Origin: Methanobrevibacter arboriphilus
GTDB taxonomy: Archaea; Methanobacteriota; Methanobacteria; Methanobacteriales; Methanobacteriaceae
Length of the DNA stretch: 64,000 bases
Direction of reading: 5' to 3'
NCBI RefSeq assembly: GCF_019669925.1
Contig: NZ_AP019779.1
Location: 1,193,001-1,257,000, forward strand
Made by a program: the position numbers and the translations under genes. Each line of letters starts with the position of its first letter. Position 1 is the stretch's first letter. Below, in pieces: positions 20,057 through 29,959 of this stretch. The notes below the pieces were generated by a model. That model was not told where the DNA came from. It worked only from the letters and a program-made list of their open reading frames with translations, and searched no databases.

Positions 20057-20740
20057 TTAAGCTTTATTATCTAGTAAAAAATAAAGTGAAACTAAAAACA
20101 CCCAAACAAATCCTATTGTAAATGTTATTCTTTCTAAAAACCCTGCATAATGTTGTATTCCAATGAAATTAGAAAATCCTAAATTTGTTATCAAAAAAGT
20201 TATTAATATTATCATACCAGACAAAGAAGAATAAACTAACCATTTTAGTTCTCTTTTATAAGTGAAATAATTTCCAAAAATGAAACAAGCTAATGCTATC
20301 CCAAAGAAAAAAATTGTTAAAAACAATTGATTCAAAATACTTCTCAAATATTCATTAGATAACATTTCAGGTGTAGAATATCCATTAATATAACCTGTAG
20401 TGAAACATCCTGCACCAATTAATCCCAAACCGCAAATAAATATAAAAATATAAGCCCATTTAGAAATCTGATTAAACCTCATTTTACTTAATTTAAAAAA
20501 TCCAAATGCAAATAAAACTAGTAAAACCCCTGTTAAAATAAAAGTAAATGATTGTATCCATCCAAAAGATCCAATAGCTAATGAACTTATAGACATTGAT
20601 AAAGAATTATAAGAATATTTAAAAATTCCTTGAATAATCCAAGAAAATGTAAATATAAAAGATGCAATAGCACCACATGAAATAAGCCATTTATAATTTA
20701 GATTCTTTAAAGTATCATTGTTAATGTTTTTATCTTTCAT
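20057..20740 (-). CDS. DUF998-family membrane protein
   Basis: The 227-residue protein has six predicted transmembrane helices. The first (ISCGAIASFIFTFSWIIQGI) and the SMSISSLAIGSFGWIQ loop are typical of DUF998, a family of unknown function common in archaea and Gram-positive bacteria. TTG 20752 would extend it by four codons, but the ribosome binding site GGTGG lies inside that extension, so ATG 20740 is used. The flanking gaps (19855-20056, 20753-20988) contain only degenerate AT repeats. Confidence 0.8.
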   Translation of the reverse strand: MKDKNINNDTLKNLNYKWLISCGAIASFIFTFSWIIQGIFKYSYNSLSMSISSLAIGSFGWIQSFTFILTGVLLVLFAFGFFKLSKMRFNQISKWAYIFIFICGLGLIGAGCFTTGYINGYSTPEMLSNEYLRSILNQLFLTIFFFGIALACFIFGNYFTYKRELKWLVYSSLSGMIILITFLITNLGFSNFIGIQHYAGFLERITFTIGFVWVFLVSLYFLLDNKA

Positions 20741-20988
20741 TTGTTCCACCAATAAGATTAATTTATTAAAATTTATAGTTTATTAATATTTATAATTTGA
20801 TATAAATTAACAATTAAATAAATTTAATTAAAATCAACGAATCCACTAAAAATTAAATTTTAGATTAAAAAATGATGAAACAATTCATGACAAAAATATT
20901 AAAAATATTAGAAAGTTATCTAAAAGATTTAAAAATATCTAAAAAGTATATAAAAAATATCTAAAAAATATATAAAAAGATAAAATTA

Positions 20989-21831
20989 TTATTTAATGAA
21001 TGTACCTAATCTAAGTTCACGAAAAGCTTCATCTAATTCTTCATCAGTATTCATAACAATAGGACCTCCCCAAGCAATAGGTTCTCTAAGAGGTTTGCCT
21101 GAAAACAACATGAAGCGTAGTCCATTGGCCCCAGCTTTAGCTTTAAAATGATCTCCTTCATCAAAAATAGCTACAGTCTTATTATCAACAATAATATCCT
21201 CATTTTCTCCAAAAAATCCATTTCCTTCAAATATATAAATAAATAAATTATTTTCTTCATTTGATGGAATTTCAAACTCAAATCCTGGATTTAAGCTAAT
21301 ATCAAAAATAGTGACTTGGACATGGCGAGTATCAACACCATTAATATCATCATATGATCCAGAAATAACCTTAACTACACCACCATTTTCTGGAAGATCA
21401 ATAGATTTAATCATGTCTCTAGTAATATCAAAATAAGCAGGTTCATCCATTTTAGACATTTTTGGCATATTTAACCATATTTGAAGACCAAAAAGTCTAT
21501 CAGATGCTTGAGGCATCTCTTCATGAAGAATACCTCTTCCAGAAGTCATCCATTGAGATTCTCCCTCTTCAATAGTTCCTCCATTGCCTAAACTATCTTT
21601 ATGATCAATTTCTCCATTTATAAGGTATGTAATAGTTTCAATTCCTCGATGAGGATGCATTGGAAAACCTAAAATATAATCTTCAGGGTTTTCACTATCA
21701 AAAGCATCCAGCATTAAAAATGGGTCAATATCATAGACATCGCTAGGACCAAGAACTCTTATTAAATGAACACCTGCACCATCAATTACAGGTTGCCCTT
21801 TTACTGTTTTAAAAATGTTTCTTGTTTTCAT
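20989..21831 (-). CDS. Pirin family protein
   Basis: The 280-residue double cupin has the pirin metal ligands in HPHRGIET (about residues 58-60) and GILHEEMP (about residues 101-103). Bacterial and plant pirins include quercetinases and redox-responsive co-regulators; the role in methanogens is unknown. GAGGGT precedes the ATG. A 26-base near-perfect inverted repeat lies about 98-123 bases upstream, overlapping a TATA-like element, so expression is probably controlled by a dedicated repressor. Confidence 0.9.
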   Translation of the reverse strand: MKTRNIFKTVKGQPVIDGAGVHLIRVLGPSDVYDIDPFLMLDAFDSENPEDYILGFPMHPHRGIETITYLINGEIDHKDSLGNGGTIEEGESQWMTSGRGILHEEMPQASDRLFGLQIWLNMPKMSKMDEPAYFDITRDMIKSIDLPENGGVVKVISGSYDDINGVDTRHVQVTIFDISLNPGFEFEIPSNEENNLFIYIFEGNGFFGENEDIIVDNKTVAIFDEGDHFKAKAGANGLRFMLFSGKPLREPIAWGGPIVMNTDEELDEAFRELRLGTFIK

Positions 21832-21928
21832 TTTTAACCCTCAACTTTTTTAATTAATAAATATCTATTTAAAAAATAAATAAAAAAATTTTATAATAAT
21901 CAAATTAGCTATGAAGATTTATTTTAAG

Positions 21929-21954
21929 ACACAAATATAAGTATATATTTGTGT
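21929..21954 (-). promoter_or_regulatory. 26-bp inverted repeat over the pirin promoter
   Basis: Eleven-base perfect arms (ACACAAATATA and TATATTTGTGT) surround a four-base centre. On the minus strand the centre and inner arms (AAATATATACTTATATTT) look like a TATA element about 100 bases upstream of the pirin start. A protein bound there would block TBP. The regulator is unknown. Confidence 0.55.
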
Positions 21955-22216
21955 TTAATGAGTATTAAAAATTTGGATTTTCATATTTAAAAACTAGAAA
22001 TAGAAAAATAAACTAGAAATAATAAAAGTAATAACTAAAATAAGTAAAATTAGAATAAGATAACTAAAATTAAAATGAAATAAGGACAAGATAGAATAAA
22101 AAAAAATAATACAAAAAGATAAAAGTATTAAATAAGATATTTTAGAAATATTTATAAATACTTAATGAATACAAAAATTAAATAAATCAGATAAGAATAA
22201 TTTATTTAAGATTAAT
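21955..22216. other. AT-rich gap downstream of purB
   Basis: Purine-rich low-complexity sequence (AACTAAAATAAGTAAAA-like units). Together with 21832-21928 it forms the purB-pirin intergenic region. No further feature seen. Confidence 0.4.
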
Positions 22217-23566
22217 CTAAAACCAATCTTTAGATGATTTTAAAACTTCATCAACTATTTTTTTAGAAGAGCCCAAATAAGTATGAGGATTCATAATTTT
22301 TTCAACATCCTCCTTTGATAAAAATTCTTTAACCTCATCTTTAGTTAATATAACATCAAAAAGAGGTTCATTTTCCTTATTAGCTTTTATAGCACATTCT
22401 CTAACAATACCATAAGCAGTTTGTTTTCCCATACCACTCCTTGTCAATTCAGCCATAAGACGCTCTGCCATGATTAAACCATTAGTTAAATTAAGATTCC
22501 TCTCAATATTATCATTATAAAACACTAAATTACTCATCAATTTAATAGTTAAATTTAAAATGTAATCGGTTAAAATACAAGCTTCAGGGAATATAATTCT
22601 CTCACAGGAAGAGTTTGTAAGATCACGTTCATGCCATAAAGGATTATTTTCCATAGCTGCAACAACATAAGATCTAACAACACGTGAAACACCACAAATT
22701 CTTTCAGCTGTAATAGGATTCATTTTATGAGGCATTGTACTGCTTCCAACTTGTTTTTCAGGGTCAAAATATTCTCCAAGTTCCATAATTTCAGTACGTT
22801 GAAGATTTCTAATTTCAAGAGCTATTTTATCAAGAGTAGTAGCTATATTAGCCATTACCATCATAAATTCAGCATGATTATCCCTTTGAACAACTTGATT
22901 AGTTATTTTAGCTGGAGGAAGATCAAGGATTTCAGCCACTTTTTTATGAACTTCCCATCCAATTTCACCTAAAGCAGCTGTAGTTCCAACAGCTCCATCC
23001 ATCATAGCTACACAAAGGTTTTTCTTTGATTGTTCAAGTCTATCATACTGTCTTTTAAGCTCATCTGCCCAAAGAGCAAATTTCATGCCATAAGTAGTTG
23101 GAAGAGCATGTTGTCCATGAGTACGACCTATACATACTAATTCTTTATTTTCATCGGCTAATTTTAATATAATATTAGCTAATCTTTTTATTTTTTCTTC
23201 TAGAACTTCTATTGATTCTTTAAATAGAAGAGACTGTGAACTATCAACTATATCATTAGATGTAGAACCAAAATGAATATATTCTCCTGCATCACCTTCA
23301 CATTGCTCTCCTAGCCCCTTAACAAGAGCAGCTATATCATGATTAGTTTCTCTTTCAATTTCATTTACTCTATCCAGTTTAACATATTTAGTGCTTGCTT
23401 TACTCTTTATCTCATCAGCTACTTCTTTTGGTATAATTCCAAGTTGAGCTTCTGCTTGAGATAATGCAGATTCAACATCTAACATTTTTTGCAATTTATT
23501 TTCAGATTCCCAAATATTTTTCATCTCAGGAGTTCCATATCTAAATTCAATAGGGTGAATAGCCAT
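22217..23566 (-). CDS. purB: Adenylosuccinate lyase
   Basis: The 449-residue enzyme acts twice in purine synthesis (SAICAR to AICAR, and adenylosuccinate to AMP). GSSTMPHKMNPI is the fumarase/aspartase superfamily signature, with the catalytic serine loop. IGRTHGQHALPTTYG holds the catalytic histidine, and FGSTSNDIVDSS is the third conserved region. Normal length for the family, no insertion. Monocistronic by its gaps. Confidence 0.96.
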   Translation of the reverse strand: MAIHPIEFRYGTPEMKNIWESENKLQKMLDVESALSQAEAQLGIIPKEVADEIKSKASTKYVKLDRVNEIERETNHDIAALVKGLGEQCEGDAGEYIHFGSTSNDIVDSSQSLLFKESIEVLEEKIKRLANIILKLADENKELVCIGRTHGQHALPTTYGMKFALWADELKRQYDRLEQSKKNLCVAMMDGAVGTTAALGEIGWEVHKKVAEILDLPPAKITNQVVQRDNHAEFMMVMANIATTLDKIALEIRNLQRTEIMELGEYFDPEKQVGSSTMPHKMNPITAERICGVSRVVRSYVVAAMENNPLWHERDLTNSSCERIIFPEACILTDYILNLTIKLMSNLVFYNDNIERNLNLTNGLIMAERLMAELTRSGMGKQTAYGIVRECAIKANKENEPLFDVILTKDEVKEFLSKEDVEKIMNPHTYLGSSKKIVDEVLKSSKDWF

Positions 23567-23991
23567 TTAAACTCTCCTTTATTATTAAAATTTATCAAAT
23601 ATTATTAAAACTTGTTAAAACTTGTCAAAATTTATTAAAATTTATTAAGATTTATTAATTTTACTTAAAATCTATATAATACACAAAAATATGATTATTT
23701 TATAATTATTTTATGTTATTTTAAATTATTTTTTAATTATTTTTTAATTCATTTTATAATTTATTTTATAATTTATTTTATAATTATATTTATTATCAAT
23801 AATTATTTATTAATAATTAATTATTAGTTTAAATTTATTAATAAATATATTTTATTTTAAAGAAATTATTGATTATAAAAAGATATAACAAAAACAAAAA
23901 ACAATATGAATATTAAAAAATGAAAAATGTATAAAATAATATATAAAAGCAAACAAAAATATTGACAAAAACTTAAAAATGGAGGCTTTAA
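23567..23991. other. AT-rich gap between purB and a plus-strand membrane protein
   Basis: Several direct repeats of TTATAATTTATTTTATAATT (about 23740-23785) and AAATTTATTAAAATTTATTA near 23625-23650. No RNA gene. A GGAGG site at its right end belongs to the next gene. Confidence 0.4.
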
Positions 23992-24834
23992 ATGAAAGAT
24001 TTAAAAAGCGTGAAATCGATTGATTTATCATCTTTAACAATAATAGGTACTTCAATTAGTTTTATTTGGAGTATTGTATTCTCAATAATTATAATAGCTA
24101 TTTTATCCTTAATAATAGGTAGATTTGATATTAGCTTTACAATTATTGGAATAGGAATTATATTTGGAACATTGATACTTAGTATATCTAAATATTTTGG
24201 TATCTCATTTTTATATAATTTCTTTATAAAAAGGATGAGGGATGTTAAAATAGGTATTAATAATATGGAAAGTATTACAGATATCTCAATACTGTCATTA
24301 TCCTTGATAGTTGCAGTTATCTCATTAGTTGTTTCAATAATCATTTATCCAATTATATTCCTTATGTTGTCATTTGTGACAATTCTATATTCATTACTAC
24401 AAGCAATTAGTTTACAAGGATTTTCATGGTTGGTTTATCCAATTAGTCTTGCATTTAATCCAACATTCATCTTATATTCATTTATAATTAGCCTTGTATT
24501 TACAGGAATAGGAGCATTTATATTCAATAAAATTAGTCCAAAGATTGGAGGGTTAAAAGTATTATTATCTAAAAAAGATAATATGACTTCAATAGATTAT
24601 ATAAACCCTAAAAATGCAGGAATAATTTCAGGAGTTATTTGTTTAGTATTTGGTTTAATATATGGATTAATATTTAGTATTATTTCTGTAAGTCTTCCAG
24701 CTAACCTAATGTTAATTGTATTACTAACTATTGGAGGATTAATTGGAGGATTCATATATGGAGCAATAAGTGCTCATTTATACAACTTCTTTAGTAAAAA
24801 ATTCTCTCCTGTAAAAATAGAATTAAAAGATTAA
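23992..24834 (+). CDS. Membrane protein with three tandem two-helix repeats
   Basis: The 280-residue protein is very hydrophobic, with about six or seven transmembrane segments. It falls into three related units, residues 6-89, 92-192 and 198-278. Each ends with a membrane helix and then a short conserved tail: SFLYNFFIKRMRDVKIGI, AFIFNKISPKIGGLKVLL and AHLYNFFSKKFSPVKIEL. The tail resembles that of single-unit archaeal membrane proteins of the DUF3566-like type, but I make no functional call. A strong GGAGG precedes the ATG. It stands alone on the plus strand. Confidence 0.65.
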   Translation: MKDLKSVKSIDLSSLTIIGTSISFIWSIVFSIIIIAILSLIIGRFDISFTIIGIGIIFGTLILSISKYFGISFLYNFFIKRMRDVKIGINNMESITDISILSLSLIVAVISLVVSIIIYPIIFLMLSFVTILYSLLQAISLQGFSWLVYPISLAFNPTFILYSFIISLVFTGIGAFIFNKISPKIGGLKVLLSKKDNMTSIDYINPKNAGIISGVICLVFGLIYGLIFSIISVSLPANLMLIVLLTIGGLIGGFIYGAISAHLYNFFSKKFSPVKIELKD

Positions 24835-25059
24835 AATATTAATGATTAAATATTCCATTAATAATTCTTATCAATATTCTATTACTTATTTTTATTAAAA
24901 TTTCACTAATAATTCTTTATTAGTGTTCTATTACTTATTTTTATTAATACTCCACTATTCTTGTTATTATAATAATAGTTTTCAAATACTAATAATTTCA
25001 ATTTTTTTAAATAATTGATAAATTTTTAGTTTTTAAAATAATCTCTAAAATATTAAATA

Positions 25060-27942
25060 TTATTTTTTTATAGGAGGAATATAATTTTTTAACATTAAAG
25101 AAAGAGAGATCACAGTAACTGAACTTAATGCCATTGCTAACCCAGCTAATTCTGGTCTAAAAAGTATTCCAAAAAACGGATAAAGTACCCCTGCAGCTAC
25201 TGGAATAAGGATTATATTATATGCAAACGCCCAAAATATATTTTCTTTAATACGAGTCATTACTTTATTAGAAAATTGAATTGCTGCAACTACATTTTCT
25301 AAATTTCCTTCCATAAGAACTATATCACCACTTTCCATTGCTATATCAGTTCCACTACCTAAAGCCACACCAACATTAGCTTGAGAAAGAGCTGGAGCAT
25401 CATTGATACCATCCCCTACAAAGACTACTTCTTTAGAATTCTTTTTTATTCCTTCTATTTTACCTTCAATTGTTTCAATTTCTTTTTTTAATTTTCCTTC
25501 TTTTTCTTGTTTAAAACTTTCTTGATTTTGAATTTCAACAACTTTATCCAACTTTTCGTTAGGTAATACATTAGCCATTACATTATCTATTCCAACAGAT
25601 TCAGCTACATTTTTAGCTGTTTTTTCATTATCTCCAGTTAACATGTAAGTGCTTATATTCATCTTATGAAGTTCATCAATAGTTCTTTTAGAATTATCTC
25701 TAATTTTATCAACGAGAGTTATTATTCCTTTGATATGATTATCATAGACTAAAAATATTGTAGTTTTACCTTGACTAATAAATTCATTATATTTTTCTTG
25801 AGCATTAGAATAAGTAACAATGTTTTCAGTATCAGGAATGTTTTCATCCTTTAAAAGAGAATTATTACCTGCTAAAACTATTTTTCCAAAAATTTCCCCT
25901 TTTAATCCCTTTCCAGTCACATTTTCAAAATTATTAACTGACTCAAGATTTATATTAAGTTCATCAGCTTTTTTCACTATTGCTTTAGCTATTGGATGAT
26001 TAGAATTATTCTCTAAACTAGCTAATAATTTAATAACCTCCTTTTCAATATCTTCAGTATTCAATTCTTTCAAACTTTCATTTTCTCTGTGAATATTTAC
26101 ATCATTTACTGCATTATTTTTTAAAGGTTCTACATTAACAGGCTTTCCAGGGACAGAAGGATCATCTACAACTATCCATTCACCATTAGTATTTTTTATT
26201 ACTTCATTCCTCTTCAATATTGATTCTGTTTCATCAATTATGAAAATATCATCAACAACAGGTTTACCCTCTGTAATAGTTCCAGTTTTATCAAAAGCAG
26301 CAACACTAATATTACCTGCATTTTCTAAAGTTTCACCATTTTTAATCAAAATTCCGTATTCAGCAGCTCTTCCAATACCAACAGTAACAGCTGTTGGAGT
26401 AGCTAAACCTAAAGCACAAGGACATGCAATAACAAGAACAGAAATAAATGTTGTAAGAGCTAATAAAAGACTTGAACCAATAACAAAATACCATCCAATA
26501 AAAGAAAGTATAGCAATAGTTAGAATTGTAGGAATGAAATATTTTACAACCTTATCAGCTATTTTTTGAACAGGAGGTTTAGAAGATTGAGCTTTTTCAA
26601 CAAGATCAATTATTTGAGATAAAACAGTCTCTTTTCCAATTTTACGAGCCTTGATTCGAAGTATACCCTCTTGATTAATAGTTCCAGCAAAAACGTCTTC
26701 TCCTTTTGTTTTAAGTTTTGGTATTGGTTCACCAGTGATCATAGCTTCATCAACATAACTATTCCCACTAAAAACAACAGAATCAGCGGGAATTTTATCA
26801 CCTGGACGTACAAGAAGTAGATCATCTATAGAAATATCTTCTATCAAAATTTGTTTTTCTATAAATTCATCATTTTCAATTAATTCCCTATTTTCGTTTA
26901 ATTCATTATTTTCATTCGATTTAGAAGTTTTTTCATCTTTTACTAATAAGGTAGCTGTTTTGGGTTGTAATCCAATTAATTCTTTAATAGAACTGGATGT
27001 TTTTCTTTTAGCTCTAGCTTCTAAAAATCGTCCTAGCATTAAAAATGATGCTAACATTATAGCTGTTTCATAAAACATGAAACTTGAATCAAGCACAATA
27101 TTGAAAGTACCTAGAAAACTAGATATAAAAGCTACTAAAATACCCATAGTATACATTACATCCATATCTAAGTTTCTATGTGCTAATGAATTAAAACCAG
27201 CTTTAATAATAGGATAAGAAACATAACCAAAAGGAATTATCGATATTATAAGTGAGAGTATAGACATGGATATTCCAATATCCTCAAACACCATATGTGG
27301 TGTAAACATTATTCCCATTAATATTCCAGAAAAAACAAAACCAACAATTATACGATTTTTCTTATCCTTTATGTCTTTTTCATATAATTTATCATCCATA
27401 TCAGGATCAAGTTGATCAGCTATCCCTAAAAAATCAAATCCAAGATCTTTTATAGATTGTCCCATATCATCAACAGAAACAAGATTTTTATCATAGACCA
27501 CAAAAGCATTTTCAGAACTTAAATTAACTGATGCCTTACTTACTCCATCTAAATTATTTAATGCTTTTTCAATGTTTAGAACACAATTTGCACAATGCAT
27601 TCCACCAATTTTTAAAGTAACTTCTGATTTACGAACACTAAACCCTGCATCCTCAACGCTTTTATCAATATCAGAAACTTCTATACTATTAGGATCATAT
27701 TCTACTCTTGCTTTATTTGTATTAATATCAACTTCAGCTTTAGCTCCATCTAATTTATTAATGGAAGTCTCCACATTTAATGCACAAGAAGCACAATGCA
27801 TTCCCTCAATAGATATTTCTATTTTTTTAATAGAATTTTCATTATCTTTATGATCATCATTCTTATGATCATTATCTTTATGATATTTATCTTTATAATC
27901 ATTGTCATCATTTTTTTGACTTGTTTTATTATTTTGAGCCAT
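25060..27942 (-). CDS. copA: Copper-transporting P1B-type ATPase
   Basis: The 960-residue membrane pump exports Cu(I). Two N-terminal HMA domains carry GMHCASC (residues 47-53) and GMHCANC (114-120). The CPC of VIACPCALGLATP is the transmembrane metal site, DKTGT the phosphorylated aspartate, NHPIA the HP motif, and GDGINDAP the hinge. The first 40 residues are His/Asp/Lys-rich and may bind metal. Low-complexity Asn/Glu insertions occur in the actuator region and between DKTGT and NHP, making it longer than usual. A GGAGTG site precedes the ATG. No CopZ or CopY-like regulator is adjacent. Confidence 0.92.
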   Translation of the reverse strand: MAQNNKTSQKNDDNDYKDKYHKDNDHKNDDHKDNENSIKKIEISIEGMHCASCALNVETSINKLDGAKAEVDINTNKARVEYDPNSIEVSDIDKSVEDAGFSVRKSEVTLKIGGMHCANCVLNIEKALNNLDGVSKASVNLSSENAFVVYDKNLVSVDDMGQSIKDLGFDFLGIADQLDPDMDDKLYEKDIKDKKNRIIVGFVFSGILMGIMFTPHMVFEDIGISMSILSLIISIIPFGYVSYPIIKAGFNSLAHRNLDMDVMYTMGILVAFISSFLGTFNIVLDSSFMFYETAIMLASFLMLGRFLEARAKRKTSSSIKELIGLQPKTATLLVKDEKTSKSNENNELNENRELIENDEFIEKQILIEDISIDDLLLVRPGDKIPADSVVFSGNSYVDEAMITGEPIPKLKTKGEDVFAGTINQEGILRIKARKIGKETVLSQIIDLVEKAQSSKPPVQKIADKVVKYFIPTILTIAILSFIGWYFVIGSSLLLALTTFISVLVIACPCALGLATPTAVTVGIGRAAEYGILIKNGETLENAGNISVAAFDKTGTITEGKPVVDDIFIIDETESILKRNEVIKNTNGEWIVVDDPSVPGKPVNVEPLKNNAVNDVNIHRENESLKELNTEDIEKEVIKLLASLENNSNHPIAKAIVKKADELNINLESVNNFENVTGKGLKGEIFGKIVLAGNNSLLKDENIPDTENIVTYSNAQEKYNEFISQGKTTIFLVYDNHIKGIITLVDKIRDNSKRTIDELHKMNISTYMLTGDNEKTAKNVAESVGIDNVMANVLPNEKLDKVVEIQNQESFKQEKEGKLKKEIETIEGKIEGIKKNSKEVVFVGDGINDAPALSQANVGVALGSGTDIAMESGDIVLMEGNLENVVAAIQFSNKVMTRIKENIFWAFAYNIILIPVAAGVLYPFFGILFRPELAGLAMALSSVTVISLSLMLKNYIPPIKK

Positions 27943-28327
27943 GAAAACACTCCGAAATATAATAATAATTAAAAATATATCCTAATCATCTAAAAAAAAA
28001 TAAAAATTAAAAATAATTAATCAGAAATTAGGAACACCTAAATTATATATTAAAATATCTAATTTAAAGTTATTATATGTTTTGATTATAATTATGATTT
28101 GATTGTAATTATCCAAGAACTTGATTAATAAAAAACTTATTAATACTATAATCAATAAAAATTTGATTAATCAATACAAATTAATGGTATTATGATTAAT
28201 ATTAATGATTAATACTATGAACAATAGTATAATGATAGTATAATTAATATTATGGCAAATATGGTATTATCAGAATGATTAATATATTTTTGATTAATAG
28301 TTTTGTTAGTATGTTTTAGTATATTAA
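27943..28327. other. AT-rich gap between copA and an amidohydrolase gene
   Basis: Multiple GATTAATATTAAT-like and ATAGTATAATgATAGTATAAT repeats. I see no clear copper-regulator palindrome in the copA upstream region. Confidence 0.4.
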
Positions 28328-29572
28328 TTATATATTCCGATTAAAAATATCCTTAACAATAGTACCATCTTGAATAACCATTAAAATATTATTAGGATTA
28401 GATAAATGGCTAATATCTACTAGAGGATTTTTAGAAACCATAATCAAATCAGCAGATTTTCCAATTTCTACTGAACCAACTTCATCATCAATTTCTAATG
28501 CTTTAGCTGCTTCAATTGTTCCAGAAGCAATAGCTTCATTTGGAGACATCCCAATTTCACATAATAATTCTAATTCTTTTAAATTATTTCCATGAGGAAT
28601 GACGCCAGAATCAGTACCCATAAGCATTTTAACTCCTTCCTTATAAGCCATAATCATATTATCTTTATGTACTCTTTCAGTTTGGAGTCCATTTTCAGCA
28701 CTTCGTCCTTTTATTATCCCTTGATTAACCTGTTCTACAACACCTTTCATTACAGAACATGTTGGTACTAGATAAATTCCTTTTTTAACCATCAATTGAG
28801 CAGTTTTTCTATCAATAAAAGTCCCATGATCGATGAATTGAATTCCTGCCTTTATAGAATTCTTAATACCTCCCAAACCATGAGCATGAGAAGAAACTTT
28901 AGCTCCATCTCTCATATCTGCCTCTTTTACAATAGCTTTTAACTCTTTTACATTAAATTGACTAAATTCAGGAGCATCATTAGCACTGATAACTCCACCA
29001 GTCGACATCACCTTTATAAAATCAGCTTGAGCTCTGAAAACCTCTCTTGTCTTTTTTATTACTTCCTCAACACCATCACAAACCGGAAGAGGAAATCCAG
29101 GATAATTTATAACAGTATCAATACCAGAATTAAGAGCAAAATCAAAATGCCCTCCAGTTATAGAAAGAGGCATTACACTTATTTTCATCTTTGGAGCAGG
29201 AAATATCTTTTTTTCTACAGCCATCTTTACTCCAATATCAGCTAATCCACAATCACGAACATAAGTAACACCAGCATCAATAGTATCCTTCATATTCTTT
29301 ACAGCTTGATAAAAATAATTAGCTAAAGGATTAGTTAAATCATCTTCTTTTATAAAACCATTAGCCATTAAATGAACATGCATATCAATAAATCCAGGAA
29401 GAATGAACATTCCCTCACCATCAATAATATTAGTTCCATCATCAATATCAATACAAGTAGATTTATCAATATCAGCTATTTTTCCATTTTTAATAAAGAT
29501 AGATACATTTTCCAAAGATTTATCATAATTAGAATCAATAATTGTTATATTTTTAATTAATATAGGGTCCAT
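28328..29572 (-). CDS. Metal-dependent amidohydrolase (imidazolonepropionase/prolidase-like)
   Basis: The 414-residue TIM-barrel enzyme has the binuclear-metal motifs of the amidohydrolase superfamily: DMHVHL (strand 1), the lysine of DFIKVMSTGG (likely carbamylated), SHAHG, DHGTF and the aspartate of GTDSG. The N-terminal beta-sandwich and the terminal KSADLIMV segment are typical of the HutI/Xaa-Pro dipeptidase-like subgroup. The substrate is not predictable; a dipeptidase or lactone/amide hydrolase is plausible. It stands alone. Confidence 0.85.
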   Translation of the reverse strand: MDPILIKNITIIDSNYDKSLENVSIFIKNGKIADIDKSTCIDIDDGTNIIDGEGMFILPGFIDMHVHLMANGFIKEDDLTNPLANYFYQAVKNMKDTIDAGVTYVRDCGLADIGVKMAVEKKIFPAPKMKISVMPLSITGGHFDFALNSGIDTVINYPGFPLPVCDGVEEVIKKTREVFRAQADFIKVMSTGGVISANDAPEFSQFNVKELKAIVKEADMRDGAKVSSHAHGLGGIKNSIKAGIQFIDHGTFIDRKTAQLMVKKGIYLVPTCSVMKGVVEQVNQGIIKGRSAENGLQTERVHKDNMIMAYKEGVKMLMGTDSGVIPHGNNLKELELLCEIGMSPNEAIASGTIEAAKALEIDDEVGSVEIGKSADLIMVSKNPLVDISHLSNPNNILMVIQDGTIVKDIFNRNI

Positions 29573-29959
29573 AAAACCAATTCCTAATTAACTAATAGAG
29601 AGTTAATTTTTTAGTTTTTTAAGTATAGTATATTAATCAATAATATATTATTTCAAATATTTATAATTATATAAAATTAAAAGTATTAAAAAGTTCTTAG
29701 TCATTTTTTACTTTTTGTCACTTTTTGAATAGTTTCATTATCAAAAATAAATGTCTATAAACTAATCAAGAAAATGTCTATAAAATAATTAAAAAATAAA
29801 CATCTTAAAAGAAATAAATTAATGGAAAAGTTAATAGAAGAGTTAAGAAGAGTTAATAGAAAAGTTAATGGAAAAGGAATCTTTTAATTTGAAATTAAAT
29901 TATCAATTCTTATCCAATTATAATCAATGTTTCCCATTAATATTTCAATATATTCTTTT
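29573..29959. repeat. Gap with short direct repeats
   Basis: Contains a duplicated AAATGTCTATAAA near 29747-29790, and tandem degenerate AAGAGTTAATAGAA units at about 29825-29875. This is downstream of the adhesin gene and upstream of the amidohydrolase. No gene seen. Confidence 0.4.

Noticed and set aside
23873-24344. Minus-strand frames opposite the membrane protein at 23992
   Set aside because: Low-complexity Ile/Phe-rich products without ribosome binding sites; the plus-strand frame has GGAGG and an internal repeat structure.
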